The notes: generated by a model from the sequence alone, not told the origin. DNA of 64,000 nucleotides from CF-162 sp040882565 (GCA_040882565.1 JBBEAZ010000037.1:1-64000); one strand, 5' to 3'. Positions 23,598 through 32,569 are shown, numbered from the stretch's first letter. Numbers and translations are program-made.

Positions 23598-26500
23598 TTA
23601 GGGGCGGGGGGAGCGGGTGCGGAGGGCGTTGGCGAGGCGGGTCAGGTATTCGGGGGGTTGTTCGCCGAGTTCGGCCAGGAGGGTGGCGGCGTGGCGGTTG
23701 TAGGCGTGGAGGCCGGTGCGGGGGTCGGAGTTGAGGGCGGCGGCTTTGAGGAGGGTGGCGCAGGCTTCTTCGTCGAGGGGGTCGCGCTCGAGGAGGCGTT
23801 CGGAGATGGCGATGACGCCGGGGTAGTCTTTGGCGCGCAGGAGGTGGTAGGTGAGGCGACCGGCAGCCTCGGCGAAGAGGAGCTCGATGGTGGCGCGGGG
23901 GGCTTCGAGCCACTCGGAGTCGAAGCCGGCGGCGAAGGGGCCGCGGTAGAGGTCGGTGGCGGTGCGGAGGCGCTCGATGTCATCGGTGGCGTCGCCGGTC
24001 TTGCGGGAGGCCTCGACGAGGGAGCGGAAGCGGTTGGCGTCGGAGCGGAAGACGCCGGCGGGGTTGAGGGCGTAGGTGCCCTTGTCCTGGAGGACGGCTG
24101 CGGGGTACAGGGCCTGGCGGAGGCGGTGGAGGGACGAGTGGAAGTTGGTGTTGCCCTTCTTGCCGCCGGAGTCGGGCCAGATGGTGGCGATGATCTCGTC
24201 GCGCTTTAACGGCGCGCCGGTGGCGAGCAGGAGGAGGAGGATCTCCTTGGCTTTGTCGCTCTGCCACTCGATGTCGAGGACGGGACGGCCGTCGACGGTG
24301 ACCTGGAAGCCGCCGAGCGAGTGGACCTCGACGACGGGTAGGTCGCCGGGCGCAGGTGTGTCGTCCTGAACCACGCCGGACTTGCGGACGAGGTCGCGGA
24401 AGAACGAGCCGGCGAGGCGGCGGCCGGCGGCGTAGTCGAGGACGGCTGTGTGAGAGGCGGCGAGGGTCGCGAGGTAGTTCTCGCTGCCGCCGGCCTGGAC
24501 TTCGTCGACGAGCTTCTGGAGGACGGCGACGAGCGTAGAGCGGCGAGGGCGCATCGTCAGTAGAGCTTCGGCGAGGCGGAGGAGGACCTCGATCCGCTCC
24601 CGGCAGGGGCCGAGGCCGGCGAGGAGATCGCTGGCCTGCTCGAACTGCTCGACCGCAGCGGGGAGTTCGCTGCGCTGGCGGAAGACGAGGCCGAGGGCGG
24701 CGCGGGCGACGGCTTCGTCGTAGACGGAGTGGCGTTCACGGGCACCGGCGAGGGCCTCGCGGGCGAGGGCTTCGGCTTCGACGGGGTTCCCGGACGAGGC
24801 CTCGACGCAGGCGAGACCGGCGACCGCCGTGCTGCGGAGGGAGGGCTCGCCGAGCTCGGCGGCAAGCTTGATGGCGTCGGTGTATTCGAGACGGGCGCTG
24901 CGGAGGTCGCCGCTGAGGCGGTCGAGGTCGGCGAGGGAGGCGACGGCGTAGGCCTCGGCGCGGGTGTATTCAGTCTCACGGGCGCGTTCGATGGCTTCAA
25001 CGAGGACTTCGCGGGCGGTGGCGCGCTGGCCGCAGAGTAGGTGCGCCATGCCGAGGTTGTTGAGGGTCCAGGCGAGTTCCTTGTGGTTGCCGAGGCGGCG
25101 CCACTGTTCGCAGGCGGCCTGGAGGTGGACGCTTGCCTCGGTCACTCGGCCGAGCGAAGCGACGGCGGAGCCGATGCAGCTGTTGAGAGTGGCGCACTCT
25201 TCGACTTCGCCTCGACGCTGGTAGATCTCGAGGGCTGACTGGAGTTCTTCCGCTGCGGCGGCGTAGGAGCCGCCGGCGAAGAGCGCCATGCCGAGCTGTT
25301 TACGGGTCTCGGCAAGGACGGTGAGTGGGGCGTCGCCTTTGACGGCCGATGCGACGGCGCGGCGGCCGGAGACGACGGCGGCCTCGTTGTCGCCTTTGAT
25401 GCGGAGCGCGGCAGAACGCAGGGCTTCGAGCTCGGCCATGGTCGGTTCGCCGATGCTGGAAGCGATTCGCTCGCAGCGTTCGATGGTTTGCAGAGCGTCG
25501 TCGCAGCGGCCGAAGCGGACGAGGACGCGGGCCTCCCAGAGGCGCATCTCGGCGCGAGAGTCGAGCTCGGCTGCGGGGAGGCCCTGGAGCCAGCCGGTGA
25601 TGGCGTGCCAGCGGCCACGCTTGTAGGCTTCGGGCGCCTCGGTTTGGATGAGGTCGCAGGCGGCGACCCAGTCCTGCGCTTCAGCGTAGTGGCGGACTGC
25701 CTCGTCGCCGCGGCCAGCCTGGCAGAGCCAATGCGCCATGCGCGCATGTTGGCGCCGGAAGCGAGGTTGGTCGCGGCGGAGCTGGTCGGAGAGGTAGTCT
25801 CGGACGAGGGCGTGGAGGCGGTACTGGTCACGGCCGATGCGGAGGATCGGGAGGTTGGCGTGCTCGAGGGCGGAGAGCATCTGACCGGAGTCCGTCCGTT
25901 CGGCCAGGTGATCGCAGAGGCCGGCGTCGAGGACTTCGGCGACGCTGGAGTCGACAAGGGCGGCGTATGAGTCCGGCGGCAGGCGCTCGACGATCTCGGC
26001 GCCGATGAAGTCGCTGAGGTCGCCGGCTGGGGAAGGGCCTTGGGCCGCGGTGGCGGTCAGTACGAGAGCCGCGGCCCAGCCACCCGTTGTCTCGGCGAAG
26101 CGCTTCGCCTCGCCAGCGGATACGGGATGGCCCTGAACCTCGGCGTAGAAGGCGGCGATCTCTTCTTCATTGAAGGCGAGGTCTTCGGGGGTGAGTTCGA
26201 TCGCGCGAGCTTGCAGGCGAAGGCGCGATAGGGATGGCAGCGTACCGTGCACCCGAGTCGAGATGAGGAGGCGGGCGTTGAGTGGCAGGTGCTGGGCGAG
26301 GTAGTCGATCAGTCGCAGTGCCTCGCTGTCGGGCGGCAGGACGTGCAGGTCCTCGAGGACAAGGACAGCAGGGTCTGTTCCGGCCAACGCCTGGACGATG
26401 GCGCTGAGGCGTTGCAAGGGTTCCTTGCGCGATGACGGCTCGGCGTTGGGTCCCGTGACGGCGAGGGAGAGGTAGTCGAGGAGGCGGTCTACGTCACGAT

Positions 26501-26720
26501 CCCAATCGTCGAGGGAGAGCCAGCAATGGCGCCGGCCCAGCGCCGCGAGCGCGTCACGCAGCAGGGTTGTTTTACCGTAACCGGCAGGGGCGCGGATGAT
26601 GGCGACGCCGGCGGGTGGGACTGCGGCCAGTTGGGCGAGCAGGCGGGGGCGCGGGACGACCGCCCGCACGCCCGTGGGGATGGTGGTTTTGCTGGTGAAG
26701 AGTGCGCCTGTGTCAGGCAT
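23598..26720 (-). CDS. MalT/SARP-type transcriptional regulator (NTPase, TPR, winged helix, BTAD)
   Basis: A 1040-residue regulator. In order: a STAND-type NTPase with Walker A RAPAGYGKTT (43-52), a long helical TPR-like array (about 300-760), an OmpR-like winged helix from about 790 (VHSLGGFQVTVDGRPV to FHSSLHRLRQALYP), and a C-terminal bacterial transcriptional activation domain (about 895-1030). The DNA-binding module lies near the C-terminus ahead of the BTAD, as in MalT-SARP hybrids, which sense a ligand through the TPR/NTPase part. The target genes and inducer are unknown. It stands alone between two repeat-filled spacers. Confidence 0.87.
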   Translation of the reverse strand: MPDTGALFTSKTTIPTGVRAVVPRPRLLAQLAAVPPAGVAIIRAPAGYGKTTLLRDALAALGRRHCWLSLDDWDRDVDRLLDYLSLAVTGPNAEPSSRKEPLQRLSAIVQALAGTDPAVLVLEDLHVLPPDSEALRLIDYLAQHLPLNARLLISTRVHGTLPSLSRLRLQARAIELTPEDLAFNEEEIAAFYAEVQGHPVSAGEAKRFAETTGGWAAALVLTATAAQGPSPAGDLSDFIGAEIVERLPPDSYAALVDSSVAEVLDAGLCDHLAERTDSGQMLSALEHANLPILRIGRDQYRLHALVRDYLSDQLRRDQPRFRRQHARMAHWLCQAGRGDEAVRHYAEAQDWVAACDLIQTEAPEAYKRGRWHAITGWLQGLPAAELDSRAEMRLWEARVLVRFGRCDDALQTIERCERIASSIGEPTMAELEALRSAALRIKGDNEAAVVSGRRAVASAVKGDAPLTVLAETRKQLGMALFAGGSYAAAAEELQSALEIYQRRGEVEECATLNSCIGSAVASLGRVTEASVHLQAACEQWRRLGNHKELAWTLNNLGMAHLLCGQRATAREVLVEAIERARETEYTRAEAYAVASLADLDRLSGDLRSARLEYTDAIKLAAELGEPSLRSTAVAGLACVEASSGNPVEAEALAREALAGARERHSVYDEAVARAALGLVFRQRSELPAAVEQFEQASDLLAGLGPCRERIEVLLRLAEALLTMRPRRSTLVAVLQKLVDEVQAGGSENYLATLAASHTAVLDYAAGRRLAGSFFRDLVRKSGVVQDDTPAPGDLPVVEVHSLGGFQVTVDGRPVLDIEWQSDKAKEILLLLLATGAPLKRDEIIATIWPDSGGKKGNTNFHSSLHRLRQALYPAAVLQDKGTYALNPAGVFRSDANRFRSLVEASRKTGDATDDIERLRTATDLYRGPFAAGFDSEWLEAPRATIELLFAEAAGRLTYHLLRAKDYPGVIAISERLLERDPLDEEACATLLKAAALNSDPRTGLHAYNRHAATLLAELGEQPPEYLTRLANALRTRSPRP

Positions 26721-26828
26721 GGTTTCTGGCCTTACAGTCTAAGTTAGATTGTGGGGGCGGGGCGCTTACGGGGTTCTGACGGCGGGCATCATTCGGGCTG
26801 CGCGGAGGGTCGATGGCGTCGGGCTCCA

Positions 26829-26963
26829 CGCTTGCACCTGCCGCGTGTGGAACCCCACCCCACCCCCCTCCCGGTTAAGAAATAGAGATTCTGGGGGGAC
26901 ACCCCCCACCCAGACGGGCCGTAGGGAGCCCCCCGGCAGCGACGCCGCTGCACCTTCGCGTTG
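26829..26963 (+). repeat. Hairpin repeat family 1, copy D
   Basis: Begins GCTTGCACCTGC like copy A, has a C/A-rich part, the core GGGGGGACACCCCCC, CCCAGACGGGCCGTAGGG and CAGCGACGCCGCTG, ending near CTTCGCGTTG. The right end differs from A-C (CTTCGCGTTG, not CTTGGCGCTG). With copy E it fills 26721-27209, where I see no gene. Confidence 0.85.
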
Positions 26964-27019
26964 GGTGTGGGCGCGCGTCGTCGCACGCGACGGCTGTGCG
27001 GCGTTGCGCGCCGGTTTAG

Positions 27020-27104
27020 CCCCACCCCCGCCCCATATAAAAATTGGGGTGTCGGGGGGACACCCCCCGAACCCCCCAGCAGCGGTCCGCTGCACCTTCG
27101 CGTT
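27020..27104 (+). repeat. Hairpin repeat family 1, copy E
   Basis: C-rich left part CCCCACCCCCGCCCC, an AT-rich step, then GGGGGGACACCCCCC and CAGCGGTCCGCTGC, ending CTTCGCGTT. The CCCAGACGGGCC block is missing here as in copy F. Confidence 0.8.
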
Positions 27105-27209
27105 TGAGGGGAGACGGCTGTCATCACACCAAAGCGGCTCGATGTCTGCGCGGGTTTCTTGCGCACCCGAGGGGCGGGATGGCGCGATGCAGCCCGACCG
27201 CCTGATCGT

Positions 27210-27725
27210 CTACTTGCGCCAGGCCTGGGCGGCTTCGACCCAGGCGGGGACGCGGGCGTCGGTGATTGCGTCATAGTGGGGGAGGTAGGGCTTGAGGTCG
27301 AGGACGGGCGTGCCGTTGATGGCGTCGAGGCCGCGGACTTTGAGGACGTTGGCTTTGACTTCGAGCAGGGGCACGGGCGTGACAAGGATGGGGTTAGGGC
27401 GGATCTGGCTGCGGGTGGCGAGGACGCCCATGAGCGGGTACTGGTCGTCGTCGCGGGGGTGCAGCTGCGGCTTTGAACCGCGTACGTCGTCGGGCACTTC
27501 GTGGGGCCAGAAGATGACGATGACGTGCGAATAGTCGCCGAGGTTGAGGAGCATCGACGCTAGTTCCGGCCGGATGATGATGCGAGACTCGACGTCTGCC
27601 CAGCCGTCGGGCATGGTTTTCTTGATGCGGTTGCGGACGTAGCCGATGGGGGCGAGGGTAACCGCGGGTAGGTCGGGGAAAGGGTTTGGGGTGCGTGCGA
27701 GGCGGCGGCGGACGGGGTCGAGCAT
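27210..27725 (-). CDS. trmO: TrmO/TsaA-family tRNA methyltransferase-like protein
   Basis: A 171-residue protein of the TsaA/VirR-like beta-barrel family, to which TrmO (N6-methylation of threonylcarbamoyladenosine at tRNA position 37) belongs. Motifs: ATRSQIRPNPI, the family's ATRxPxRPNPI variant, and LDLKPYLPHYD. The enzyme's C-terminal tRNA-binding extension is short here, so the exact activity is less sure than the fold. A TATAAT box (27735-27740, minus strand) is exactly 9 bases before the ATG, suggesting a leaderless mRNA. Confidence 0.8.
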   Translation of the reverse strand: MLDPVRRRLARTPNPFPDLPAVTLAPIGYVRNRIKKTMPDGWADVESRIIIRPELASMLLNLGDYSHVIVIFWPHEVPDDVRGSKPQLHPRDDDQYPLMGVLATRSQIRPNPILVTPVPLLEVKANVLKVRGLDAINGTPVLDLKPYLPHYDAITDARVPAWVEAAQAWRK

Positions 27726-27734
27726 GGGAGGTCA

Positions 27735-27740
27735 ATTATA
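27735..27740 (-). promoter_or_regulatory. -10 box of trmO, leaderless spacing
   Basis: TATAAT on the minus strand with 9 bases between it and the ATG at 27725. No SD lies in between. Confidence 0.55.
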
Positions 27741-27777
27741 GCGTCGGGGAGCAACAACGGTGGCCGGCGGGGTCGGC

Positions 27778-27870
27778 GATGGTTGTCGGGAAATCGCGGG
27801 GTCAGGGCCGCGGCAACCGTAACAATGATTCGAGGCAGGGCTGAAGCCGCTGCGGCTACGGGTTCGTCTC
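27778..27870 (+). repeat. Repeat family 2, copy 1
   Basis: About 93 bases with clear similarity to 32030-32121; shared blocks include CGGGAA, CAGGG and GAGGCAGGGCTG, then AAGCC and GCGGCTACGGGTT. It lies between trmO and dapA. Confidence 0.75.
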
Positions 27871-27951
27871 AGCGGCCGCGGCGATCGGAATCGTGTGTGG
27901 TAGAATTTCGCCACGCTTGGACACGAAAATATAAGCGGAGGTTCGCCCACA

Positions 27952-28845
27952 ATGGAAATCGGACGCCTGTTGACAGCAATGGTCACGCCCTTCGATAGCG
28001 AGGGGAAGGTGGACTATGGGCAGGCGAAGCGGCTGGCGCTGGCGCTCCTGGATTCGGGGAGTGACGGGGTTGTTGTTGCCGGGACGACCGGTGAGTGCCC
28101 GACGCTCACGAATGACGAGAAGGTCACGCTGTTCCGTGAGCTGAAGGATGCTATCGGCGATCGAGGGTGCGTGGTGGCGGGGTCGGGGACGTACAACACG
28201 GCGGAGAGCATCGAGTTGTCGCGAGAGGCGGAGGCGGCCGGTGCCGACGGTCTGCTGCTGACGACGCCGTATTACAGCAGGCCACCGCAGGAAGGGTTGT
28301 TCCGTCATTTCGAGGCGATCGCGGCGGAGACGTCGCTGCCCTGCATCATTTACAACATCCCGGGCCGGACGGCCGTGAACCTGACGGCGGAGACGCAGAT
28401 ACGGCTCGCCGAGATCCCGAACATTGCCGGGGCCAAGGAATCATCGGGCGACCTCGTGCAGATCTCCGAGATAATCGAGGGGGCGCCGCATTACCGGATC
28501 TGGAGTGGCGACGACCAGCTGACGCTTCCGATCCTGGCGGTCGGTGGGTATGGCGTGATCTCGGTCGCCGCGCACCTGGTCGGCCTGCAGATGCGGCGGA
28601 TGGTGGAAGCGCAGCTCGATGGCAATACGTCTGAGGCCAGCGCGATCCATCGCCGGCTGATGCCGCTAATGCAGATCTTGATGACGGCCGCGCCGAACCC
28701 GATCTCCGTTAAGTACGCCCTGAACCAGATCGGCTTCCGGGCCGGTGGTTTTCGGCTGCCGCTCGTCGAGCCGGATGAAGCGGCAGCGGAGCGAATCATG
28801 GCGGTTGTGAGCCGCCAGCAGATCGACCTCGCCGTAGCGGTCTAG
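27952..28845 (+). CDS. dapA: 4-hydroxy-tetrahydrodipicolinate synthase
   Basis: A 297-residue TIM-barrel enzyme that condenses pyruvate with aspartate semialdehyde, the first committed step of lysine and diaminopimelate synthesis. The Schiff-base Lys162 lies in GAKESSGD, Tyr134 in IIYNIPGRT, Arg139 after it, and GTTGECPTL forms the Thr motif. Length and motifs fit a housekeeping DapA rather than a sialate or keto-acid aldolase relative. A GCGGAGG SD lies about 10 bases before the ATG, and TAGAAT at 27900-27905 is a plausible -10 box. An aldo/keto reductase follows after 26 bases. The partner genes asd and dapB are about 18 kb away. Confidence 0.93.
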   Translation: MEIGRLLTAMVTPFDSEGKVDYGQAKRLALALLDSGSDGVVVAGTTGECPTLTNDEKVTLFRELKDAIGDRGCVVAGSGTYNTAESIELSREAEAAGADGLLLTTPYYSRPPQEGLFRHFEAIAAETSLPCIIYNIPGRTAVNLTAETQIRLAEIPNIAGAKESSGDLVQISEIIEGAPHYRIWSGDDQLTLPILAVGGYGVISVAAHLVGLQMRRMVEAQLDGNTSEASAIHRRLMPLMQILMTAAPNPISVKYALNQIGFRAGGFRLPLVEPDEAAAERIMAVVSRQQIDLAVAV

Positions 28846-28871
28846 CCGCGCGGCCAAGAAGGAGCCCCGCA

Positions 28872-29822
28872 ATGGAGTACAAGTCCCTGGGCAGTTCCGG
28901 GCTGCAGGTGTCGGTCGTCGGGCTGGGCTGCAACAACTTCGGGATGCGCATCGACAAGGATCAGACAGCGGCGGTCGTCGCGCGGGCGCTGGAAGTTGGG
29001 ATCAATTTCTTCGACACGGCGGACATCTACGGCGGCACGAAGTCGGAGGAGTTCCTCGGCGAGGCGCTGGGTGAACGGCGCAAGCACGTGATCGTGGCAA
29101 CGAAGTTCTCGGGGCCGACGGGCGAGGGACCGACGAACAAGGGTGGCTCCCGGCGCTACGTGATGCAGGCGGTCGAGGCGAGCCTGCGCCGGCTAAATAC
29201 CGACTACATCGACCTATACCAGTACCACTTCCCGGACCCGAAAACGCCGATCGAGGAGACGCTGCGGGCGCTGGACGACCTGGTCGGCGCGGGCAAGGTG
29301 CGCTACATCGGCAATTCGAACATGAACGGGTGGCAGGCCGTTGAGGCGCACTGGGTGGCGAAAAGCGAGCACCTTTCGCCGTTCGTGACCGCCCAGAACG
29401 AGTACAGCCTGATCGACCGGCGGATTGAGCGCGAGCTGGTGCCGGCGTGCCGCAAGTACGGCATCGGCATCCTGCCATACTTTCCCCTGGCGAGCGGCCT
29501 GCTCAGTGGCAAGTACAAACGCGGCGAGACGCCGCCCGAAGGCACCCGAATTGCGGCCTGGGGACCGCGCGGTGAGCGGCTGCTGAGCGACCGCAACTTC
29601 GACATCGTTGAGGGCATCGAGAAGTTCGCCGCCGAGCGCGAGAAGACGCTGCTGGACCTGGCGTTCGGCTGGCTCTTGAGCCAGGACGTCGTCTCGAGCG
29701 TGATCGCCGGGGCGACAAAGCCCGAGCAGGTGGAGGCGAACGCGCAAGCGGCCGACTACCGCCTCACGCCAGAGGAGCTGGCGGAGATCGACCAGATCAC
29801 AGGTAAGGAGAAGGCAGAATGA
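28872..29822 (+). CDS. Aldo/keto reductase
   Basis: A 316-residue AKR with the catalytic set visible: Asp48 and Tyr53 in FFDTADIYGG, the Lys of VIVATKF, and the His of YQYHFPD. NADPH-binding features lie in the C-terminal part (GATKPEQVEAN). It reduces an aldehyde or ketone of unknown identity, most like general stress or 'YhdN/voltage-gated K channel beta' type AKRs. It probably shares a transcript with dapA, and its stop overlaps the ATG of the next gene by four bases. Confidence 0.88.
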   Translation: MEYKSLGSSGLQVSVVGLGCNNFGMRIDKDQTAAVVARALEVGINFFDTADIYGGTKSEEFLGEALGERRKHVIVATKFSGPTGEGPTNKGGSRRYVMQAVEASLRRLNTDYIDLYQYHFPDPKTPIEETLRALDDLVGAGKVRYIGNSNMNGWQAVEAHWVAKSEHLSPFVTAQNEYSLIDRRIERELVPACRKYGIGILPYFPLASGLLSGKYKRGETPPEGTRIAAWGPRGERLLSDRNFDIVEGIEKFAAEREKTLLDLAFGWLLSQDVVSSVIAGATKPEQVEANAQAADYRLTPEELAEIDQITGKEKAE

Positions 29823-30343
29823 CACGCTTTCAGATGAGAATCGATCGGGCGTGGTTGGCGCTGGTGCTCGCCGGCGGGGCGACGCGCAACAATTCGTACG
29901 TGGACGTGACGCCGGAAGCGGTGACGTTCCATTTCGGCTACGCGTTCAACCACACGGAGGACCGCGACGACATCACGCTGGTCAAGGAGCGGTCGTGGCC
30001 GTGGTGGGCGGGGATCGGCTGGCGGAGCAACCTGCGCGGGCTGGTCGGGCTGATCGGCTCGTACCAGGGCATCGTCGAGGTGGCGTTCGAGGGGAAGTCG
30101 CGGGCCTGGGGATTTCTGCCGCTGAACCAGATCGCCGTGTCGCTGGAGGACCCGGAAGGGTTCATCGCGGCGCTGAAGGCACGGCCGGCGGCGGCGACTG
30201 CGAAGAAGGCCGTTGCTGCGCCGAAGGCGCGGAAGGCGGCTTCGAAGGCGGTAACGGCGACCAAGGTCGCGCCGAAGGCCTCTTCGCGCGGACGGAGTAA
30301 CGGCCGGACGGCGAAGCGCCGCACCAAGCGCCAGCCTTCCTAG
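29819..30343 (+). CDS. Hypothetical protein with a Lys/Ala-rich, H1-like tail
   Basis: A 174-residue protein in two parts. Residues 1-120 (VTFHFGYAFNHTEDRDD, WPWWAGIGWR) look like a compact beta-rich domain seen in actinobacterial and chloroflexi hypothetical proteins. Residues 120-174 are almost only Ala, Lys, Arg, Thr and Pro (KKAVAAPKARKAASKA), like a histone H1 or a mycobacterial HupB tail, and should bind DNA or another polyanion. ATG overlaps the aldo/keto reductase stop. Function unknown. Confidence 0.7.
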   Translation: MTRFQMRIDRAWLALVLAGGATRNNSYVDVTPEAVTFHFGYAFNHTEDRDDITLVKERSWPWWAGIGWRSNLRGLVGLIGSYQGIVEVAFEGKSRAWGFLPLNQIAVSLEDPEGFIAALKARPAAATAKKAVAAPKARKAASKAVTATKVAPKASSRGRSNGRTAKRRTKRQPS

Positions 30344-30420
30344 GAGCGGAACGCTTTGCCCGGCGCTCGATGGGTGAGTATCATCGGGATGCCCGGTCAT
30401 TCCCGAGCTGAGGAGCCACA

Positions 30421-31935
30421 GTGCAGATCAACGTCGAGAGCGGAGACATCACCAAGAGCCCAGCGAAGGCGATCATCGTCAACCTGTTCCAGGGCGTGAC
30501 CAGCCCCGGCGGAGCGACGGGTGCCGTGGACAAGGCGCTGGACGGCGGCATCAGCGCACTGATCAGTGATGGTGAGGTCAAGGGCAAGAAGGGCGAGGCT
30601 TCGCTGGTGCATTCGCTCGGCAAGCTGCCCTCGCCGCGCGTGATCGTCGCCGGGCTCGGCAAGCAGGACGCCTTCGGGCTGAACGTCATCCGCGACATCG
30701 TGGGGACGAGCCTGCGGCGGGCACGGGCGACGGGCGCCAAGTCTGTGGCGACGATCCTGCACGGAGCTGGGGTCGCGGGTCTGGACGCCGAAGACTGCGC
30801 GCAGGCGCTGACCGAGGGCGCGGTGATGGGCGGCTACCGCTTCCGCAAGTACAAGAACGGCGCGAGCGCCGAAGACGAGAACACAGGCGAGATCGAGACG
30901 CTGACGATCATCGAGTCCGATGCCGCGAAGGTCGAGGCTATCAAGCGCGGTGTGGAGCGCGGGCAGATCTTCGCGGAGGCGGCGAACTACACACGTGACC
31001 TGGCGAACGAACCCGGCAACGAGCTGCCACCCTCGGCTCTGGCCGAGCGGGCACGACAACTGGTAGGCGAAGCGGGGATCGAGTGCGAGATCCTGCACGA
31101 AGGTCAGCTCAAGGAGCTGGGCATGGGCGCGCTGCTCGGGGTTGGCATCGGTTCGGTCGCGCCGCCGCGGCTGATTGTGATGCGCTACCGGGGCAACCCG
31201 GACTCGGACAAGACGCTCGGCCTGCTGGGCAAGGGGATCACGTTCGACTCGGGCGGGATTTCGATCAAGCCGGCGGCGGGCATGGAGTCGATGAAGGGCG
31301 ACATGTCCGGCGGGGCGGCGATCGCGGCGACGATGTGGGCGATCGGCAAGCTGAAGCCGAAGGTGAACGTGACGGGCATCGTGCCTACGGCCGAGAACAT
31401 GCCGTCTGGGAGCGCGACGCGGCCCGGCGACGTGGTCCGGGCGATGAACGGCAAAACGATCGAAGTGATCAACACGGACGCGGAAGGGCGGCTGATCCTG
31501 GCGGACGCGATTTGCTACGCGCGCCGGGAGAACCTGTCGCCGATCGTGGACGTGGCGACGCTAACGGGAGCAATGATGATTGCGCTCGGGCCGGGCGCAA
31601 CCGGCTTCTTCGCCACGCACGACGACGTGGCCGACGCGATCAAAGCGGCGGGCGAGAAGTCCGGCGAGATGATGTGGCGTTTCCCGCTGATCGCGGACTA
31701 CGCGGAGGGGCTGAAGAGCAACATTGCGGACATCAAGAACACGGGCGCGCGCGGCGGCGGGGCGATCAGCGCCGCGAAGTTCCTGCACTTTTTCGCGGAG
31801 GACACGCCGTGGGCGCACATCGACATGGCAGGGACGGACGAGGCGGAGAAAGACAAGGGCATCTGGGTGAAAGGCTCGACGGGGATCCCGACGCGGACGC
31901 TGATCAACCTGGTGCTGGGCTGGGCGGAGAAGTAG
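30421..31935 (+). CDS. pepA: Leucyl aminopeptidase (M17)
   Basis: A 504-residue M17 aminopeptidase: a variable N-terminal macro-like domain, then the catalytic domain with GKGITFDSGGISIKPA, the metal-binding NTDAEGRL and the C-terminal GGGAISAAKFL. It removes N-terminal residues from peptides and works as a two-metal hexamer. The GTG start at 30421 follows GAGGAG. It is alone on its transcript; repeat copy F begins one base after its stop. Confidence 0.93.
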   Translation: MQINVESGDITKSPAKAIIVNLFQGVTSPGGATGAVDKALDGGISALISDGEVKGKKGEASLVHSLGKLPSPRVIVAGLGKQDAFGLNVIRDIVGTSLRRARATGAKSVATILHGAGVAGLDAEDCAQALTEGAVMGGYRFRKYKNGASAEDENTGEIETLTIIESDAAKVEAIKRGVERGQIFAEAANYTRDLANEPGNELPPSALAERARQLVGEAGIECEILHEGQLKELGMGALLGVGIGSVAPPRLIVMRYRGNPDSDKTLGLLGKGITFDSGGISIKPAAGMESMKGDMSGGAAIAATMWAIGKLKPKVNVTGIVPTAENMPSGSATRPGDVVRAMNGKTIEVINTDAEGRLILADAICYARRENLSPIVDVATLTGAMMIALGPGATGFFATHDDVADAIKAAGEKSGEMMWRFPLIADYAEGLKSNIADIKNTGARGGGAISAAKFLHFFAEDTPWAHIDMAGTDEAEKDKGIWVKGSTGIPTRTLINLVLGWAEK

Positions 31936-32005
31936 AAGAGAGAGTCGGGGGGACACCCCCCAAACCCCCCGGCAGCGGCTCCGCTGCACCTTCGGGTTGA
32001 GCGTT
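31936..32005 (+). repeat. Hairpin repeat family 1, copy F
   Basis: A short copy immediately after the pepA stop: GGGGGGACACCCCCC, AAACCCCCC, then CAGCGGCTCCGCTGC and CTTCGGGTTG. It could also act as a terminator for pepA. Confidence 0.8.
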
Positions 32006-32029
32006 GCCGGCCTCGCGTGCAGGGTTCAC

Positions 32030-32121
32030 GACGGTTACCGGGAATTCGCAGGGCCAGGGATTGGCACCAGCGCCGCAATAGATTTGAGGCAGGGCTGGAA
32101 GCCCAGCGGCTACGGGTTTGT
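32030..32121 (+). repeat. Repeat family 2, copy 2
   Basis: Similar to 27778-27870 over its whole length, in the same orientation. It lies 25 bases after a family-1 copy, between the converging pepA and GerW-like genes. Confidence 0.75.
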
Positions 32122-32133
32122 TGCCCCCGTCGG

Positions 32134-32520
32134 TTAGCTGCGGCGGCGGAAGATGGTGCGGAAGACCATCCAGACGCCGAAGACGGTGAGGCCGGTGGTG
32201 ACGATGCGGTTCCAGTCGAAGATGGGGACCATGCGAGTGTCGTCGCCGGTGATTTCGAGGACGCCGACGGGCTGGACGCGGACTGCGCCGCCGCCACCAC
32301 CACCACCACCGACGCCGGACTCGCCGTGGCCGTTGTGCGAGGCGGTGCCGCCGCCCTCGCCGCCGCCGAAGGTGTAGGCGACCGCGGCGACCGGAATGAT
32401 GGTCTTGTCGCCGACGTGGCGCTCTTCGCCGTAGACGAGCTCGACGCGGGCGGTGGCTCGGATGCGCTCAAGGATCTGGCCGACGACGCCTTCGCCGCCG
32501 TAGGTGGTGGACTGGTCCAT
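32134..32520 (-). CDS. GerW/YtfJ-like protein
   Basis: A 128-residue protein of the GerW (YtfJ) family: the start MDQSTTYGGEGVVGQILERI, then VELVYGEERHVGDKTIIPVA and a Gly-rich loop of about 20 residues, then VQPVGVLEI and a C-terminal membrane helix (LTVFGVWMVFRTIF). In Bacillus the relative is needed for germination of the spore; here no sporulation genes are near, and many non-sporulating bacteria have it, so the function is unknown. ATG 32520 has an AGAAGGAGA SD; the frame is open upstream. Confidence 0.83.
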   Translation of the reverse strand: MDQSTTYGGEGVVGQILERIRATARVELVYGEERHVGDKTIIPVAAVAYTFGGGEGGGTASHNGHGESGVGGGGGGGGAVRVQPVGVLEITGDDTRMVPIFDWNRIVTTGLTVFGVWMVFRTIFRRRS

Positions 32521-32569
32521 TTGCGATCTCCTTCTGTTGTTTGGTTTGGCCGATTGGGGGGCCGCTAGT

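Noticed and set aside
23016..24209. Long open frame of about 400 codons rightward through repeat copies and the regulator
   Set aside because: Glycine-rich shadow of the leftward 1040-residue gene plus repeat DNA; no domain, no start signal.
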